Shown here piece by piece: positions 61,984 to 64,000 of a stretch of 64,000 nt of DNA (position 1 is its first letter; every line of letters begins with the position of its first letter). The notes beneath the pieces are model-generated. The model saw nothing but the letters and a program-made list of their open reading frames with translations, had not been told where the DNA came from and made no database searches. Source of the stretch: Glycine soja (Eukaryota > Streptophyta > Magnoliopsida > Fabales > Fabaceae). Location: NCBI RefSeq assembly GCF_004193775.1, contig NC_041006.1, forward strand, positions 30,185,102 to 30,249,101, read 5' to 3'. A program made the translations under genes and the position numbers.

Positions 61984-63230
61984 TGAAATTCTGATACCAG
62001 GGGACAGATGTCGTACCGGATGTCACGACATCACGCTTCAGAACATGCAGATTATATGTGTCCGTATGAACAGATTAAACAAGTAAATAACACAAGAGAA
62101 TTGTTTACCCAGTTCGGTGCAACCTCACCTACATCTGGGGGCTATCAAGCCAGGGAGGAAATCCACTCTCAATAGTGTTAGTTCAAGGTCTAACAGCCCC
62201 TGTTTACAACCTTCTCACCTAACCACTACCCGTGCGATCTCTACCTAAGAGCCACTCTTAGATATGAGAACCTCCGCTCACTCCCTCTCACTCACACTCC
62301 CGTGTTTACAATTAAGTCAAAGACACACCAGAGATCAACTCTGAACAAAAGAGATCAACTCTACACACTAGAGATCAACTCTACACACAAGAGATCAACT
62401 CTACACACTTAGGTCCAACACTTGATGTAAGGGTACCATCAAGGTGGCTCACAAAAGACTCAAGTCCCAAAACTCACAAAATAACTCTTCAATCCCGGAC
62501 TTGGTACAGAACTCGTGCAGCCTCCATGATTATATAGCCGTGTACGATTCTGGGCTGCAACTCCTTGATGCTGGAGGAGATCTATCTTCTTCTGAAAAAT
62601 CTGCAGTTAAAGAACTAAAAGATAACTTTTGATCTTTTAGTTTGAATCTTTAATCTTTAATCTTTAATCCCTGAACGAACTCTTCTACTTTGAAATTCGA
62701 ACTATAATGATCTTTTAGTTCGTTCCTAAAGATAGATCTTCTTATCTCTTGCTAACTGCACAATAATCTGTTAAAGATATAACAGATTTATGTGTCCAGT
62801 ATTTTCGGGCAAGATGTCAGGACATCGTGTCCGACATCGTGGATCCTGCAGCTTCACTTCTGCACTTGACTTTTAACTTGCATTGTACAGCAACTCCAGT
62901 ATTCTCGGGCAGGATGTCAGGACATTGTATCCGACATCGTGGATCCTGCAGCTTCACTTCTGCACTTGACTTTTAACTTGCATTGTACAGCAACTCCAGT
63001 ATTCTCGGGCAGGATGTCAGGACATTGTATCCGACATCGTGGATCCTGCAACTTCAATTCTTCATTTGACATTTTATCTTGCCTTGTGCATTGTGCAGCC
63101 CGATCTTATTCCTTGACATACCGTTGGACATCATGTGCAGCAACTCCAGCTTTCCTTCATTGTCTAAGTGCTTATGTTTTAACAAAATCTTAGCCAATCT
63201 TTTAAAGCTCAGTAGAGCTAAACACTAACA
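61984..63230 (-). repeat. 5' LTR of the SIRE1-like element
   Basis: Identical, as far as I read it, to 53603-54849, including the 100-bp tandem repeat (62802 onward). It should contain the promoter, but no clear TATA box was identified. Confidence 0.95.
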
Positions 63231-64000
63231 ACTCCACTATTGGATGAACCAGCAGTGGACGACCCAAATTCAGACGACATTGAATTTGTACGTCCAACCT
63301 TCTTCTTGTAGACCCACTTGCATCCAACGGTCCTTCTGCCTTCAGGTAGCTTCACTAGATCCCATGTCTCGTTCTTCTGAAGGGACTTCATCTCCTCATT
63401 CATAGCCACAATCCACTTATCAGACTCAGCACAAGTGATTGCCTCTCGAATAGAGGTTGGCTCGAATGTGTCAACTTCCTCTACTACTTGTAATGCATAA
63501 GCCACCATGTCCTCGAAACCGTATCTTATGAGGGCTCTAATTTGCCTTTCAGACCTCTGAATTATAGAGTTTCCTGGTTAAGGAGCAGTCTGGCTGGACC
63601 CAGCACCAGACTCTTCATGAAATTGTTGTTGGACGCACTCCTGGGGGTATCGTCTATCCCCACCGGACCCATCAGGTTGAGGTTGCTCCTGGAGTCTGCT
63701 GGTAGTGGTCTCCACCTCCACCTGCTGAGTAACCTCCTGGGACTTCTTTTTATCCTCTTTAGATTCTGCTGCAGTTTGTGGACGCAACAGAGATTTTTCA
63801 TTAAAAGTAACATCTCTGCTCAGAATCACCTTACCTTTAGACGGTGACCATATTCTGAATCCCTTGACTCCTCGTCCATAGCCCACGAAAATACCCTTCT
63901 TGGCTCTAGGCTCCAACTTACCCTCCATCACATGATAGTAAGCTGGACATCCAAACACCTTCAGTATTGCGTAGTCATCTGGTTGATCAGACCAGACCTC
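63231..64000 (-). pseudogene. Outer copia pol, middle part: integrase C-terminus to reverse-transcriptase start
   Basis: Minus strand from the right edge: VFGCPAYYHV, KKGIFVGYGRGVKGFRIW, KVILSRDVTFNE (integrase C-terminal region), a Gln/Glu-rich linker, one TAA stop near 63578, then DKWIVAMNEEMKSLQKNETW, VKLPEGRRTVGCKWVYKKK (reverse-transcriptase start) up to the insertion at 63231. It continues at 53602. Confidence 0.9.

Larger units (their letters stand above)
53603..63230 (-). mobile_element. Young Sirevirus-type (SIRE1-like) Ty1/copia element, 9,628 bp, complete with LTRs
   Basis: Two 1,247-bp LTRs (53603-54849 and 61984-63230) stand at a constant offset of 8,381 bases with no difference that I could find. 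The five bases actcc precede (53598-53602) and follow (63231-63235) the element, the expected copia target duplication. On the minus strand: 5' LTR, primer-binding site, gag-pol (61925-57543), a second long frame (57413-55467), a ~600-base non-coding tract, polypurine tract, 3' LTR. A frame downstream of pol is the mark of SIRE1-like sireviruses of soybean. Gag-pol lacks the middle of integrase, so the copy appears defective although young. Confidence 0.92.
51844..64000 (-). mobile_element. Outer Ty1/copia retrotransposon, decayed, split by a nested element; runs off the right edge
   Basis: Minus-strand pol sequence at 63231-64000 continues at 53602-52163 once the nested element 53603-63230 and one copy of actcc are removed. 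A candidate 3' LTR follows at 51844-52122. The 5' half (gag, protease, integrase start) lies beyond the window. Confidence 0.85.

Overview
The window is plant nuclear DNA, almost certainly from a legume and probably soybean or a close Glycine relative. This rests on the very AT-rich intergenic DNA, long (AT)n tracts, spliced genes, a Sirevirus-type Ty1/copia element resembling soybean SIRE1, and dense nested transposons. No database was searched, so species and family names are from recognition only. Host genes are few: one intact three-exon PADRE/DUF4228-type gene (minus strand, 39843-42970, with a TATA box and a probable 5' UTR intron) and one tentative small two-exon gene (minus, 11988-12381).

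Layout. 1-1828: the 3' part of an OTU-type protease gene, then an intact gene with two PB1-like units; both protein types go with Mutator-like elements (MULEs). 2050-4620: a spliced callose synthase fragment, a CACTA-type subterminal stretch and a LINE remnant. 6191-6987: a small element with long terminal inverted repeats. 8979-10420: a complete non-autonomous hAT element with a perfect 8-bp target duplication. 12973-14060: a ~1.1 kb imperfect palindrome. 14641-25500: a ~10.9 kb MULE. 26406-29790: a decayed copia element. 30895-34066: a decayed PIF/Harbinger element. 35020-37024: a CACTA end, a proteasome alpha-1 fragment and an inverted repeat tipped by tRNA-like sequences. 48287-49570: a LINE remnant. 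51844-64000: a decayed copia element split by a young 9,628-bp Sirevirus element.

The most interesting object is the MULE. Its ~270-bp terminal inverted repeats (about 95% alike by eye) bracket two convergent genes: a MURA-type transposase with an N-terminal PB1-like domain (plus strand) and a plant mobile domain (PMD/MAIN-like) gene (minus strand). The PMD gene holds the place that mudrB has in maize MuDR. Degenerate telomere-type repeats separate the two 3' ends, and both subterminal regions are packed with AAATCGC/GCGATTT words. Both genes are broken, by one frameshift and one nonsense codon in the transposase and by two nonsense codons in the PMD gene.

The second is the Sirevirus-like element. 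Its two 1,247-bp LTRs read as identical and it is flanked by actcc on both sides. It has a long gag-pol frame and a 648-codon second frame downstream of pol. The gag-pol frame has lost, in frame, the middle of the integrase, so the copy looks young but unable to integrate itself.
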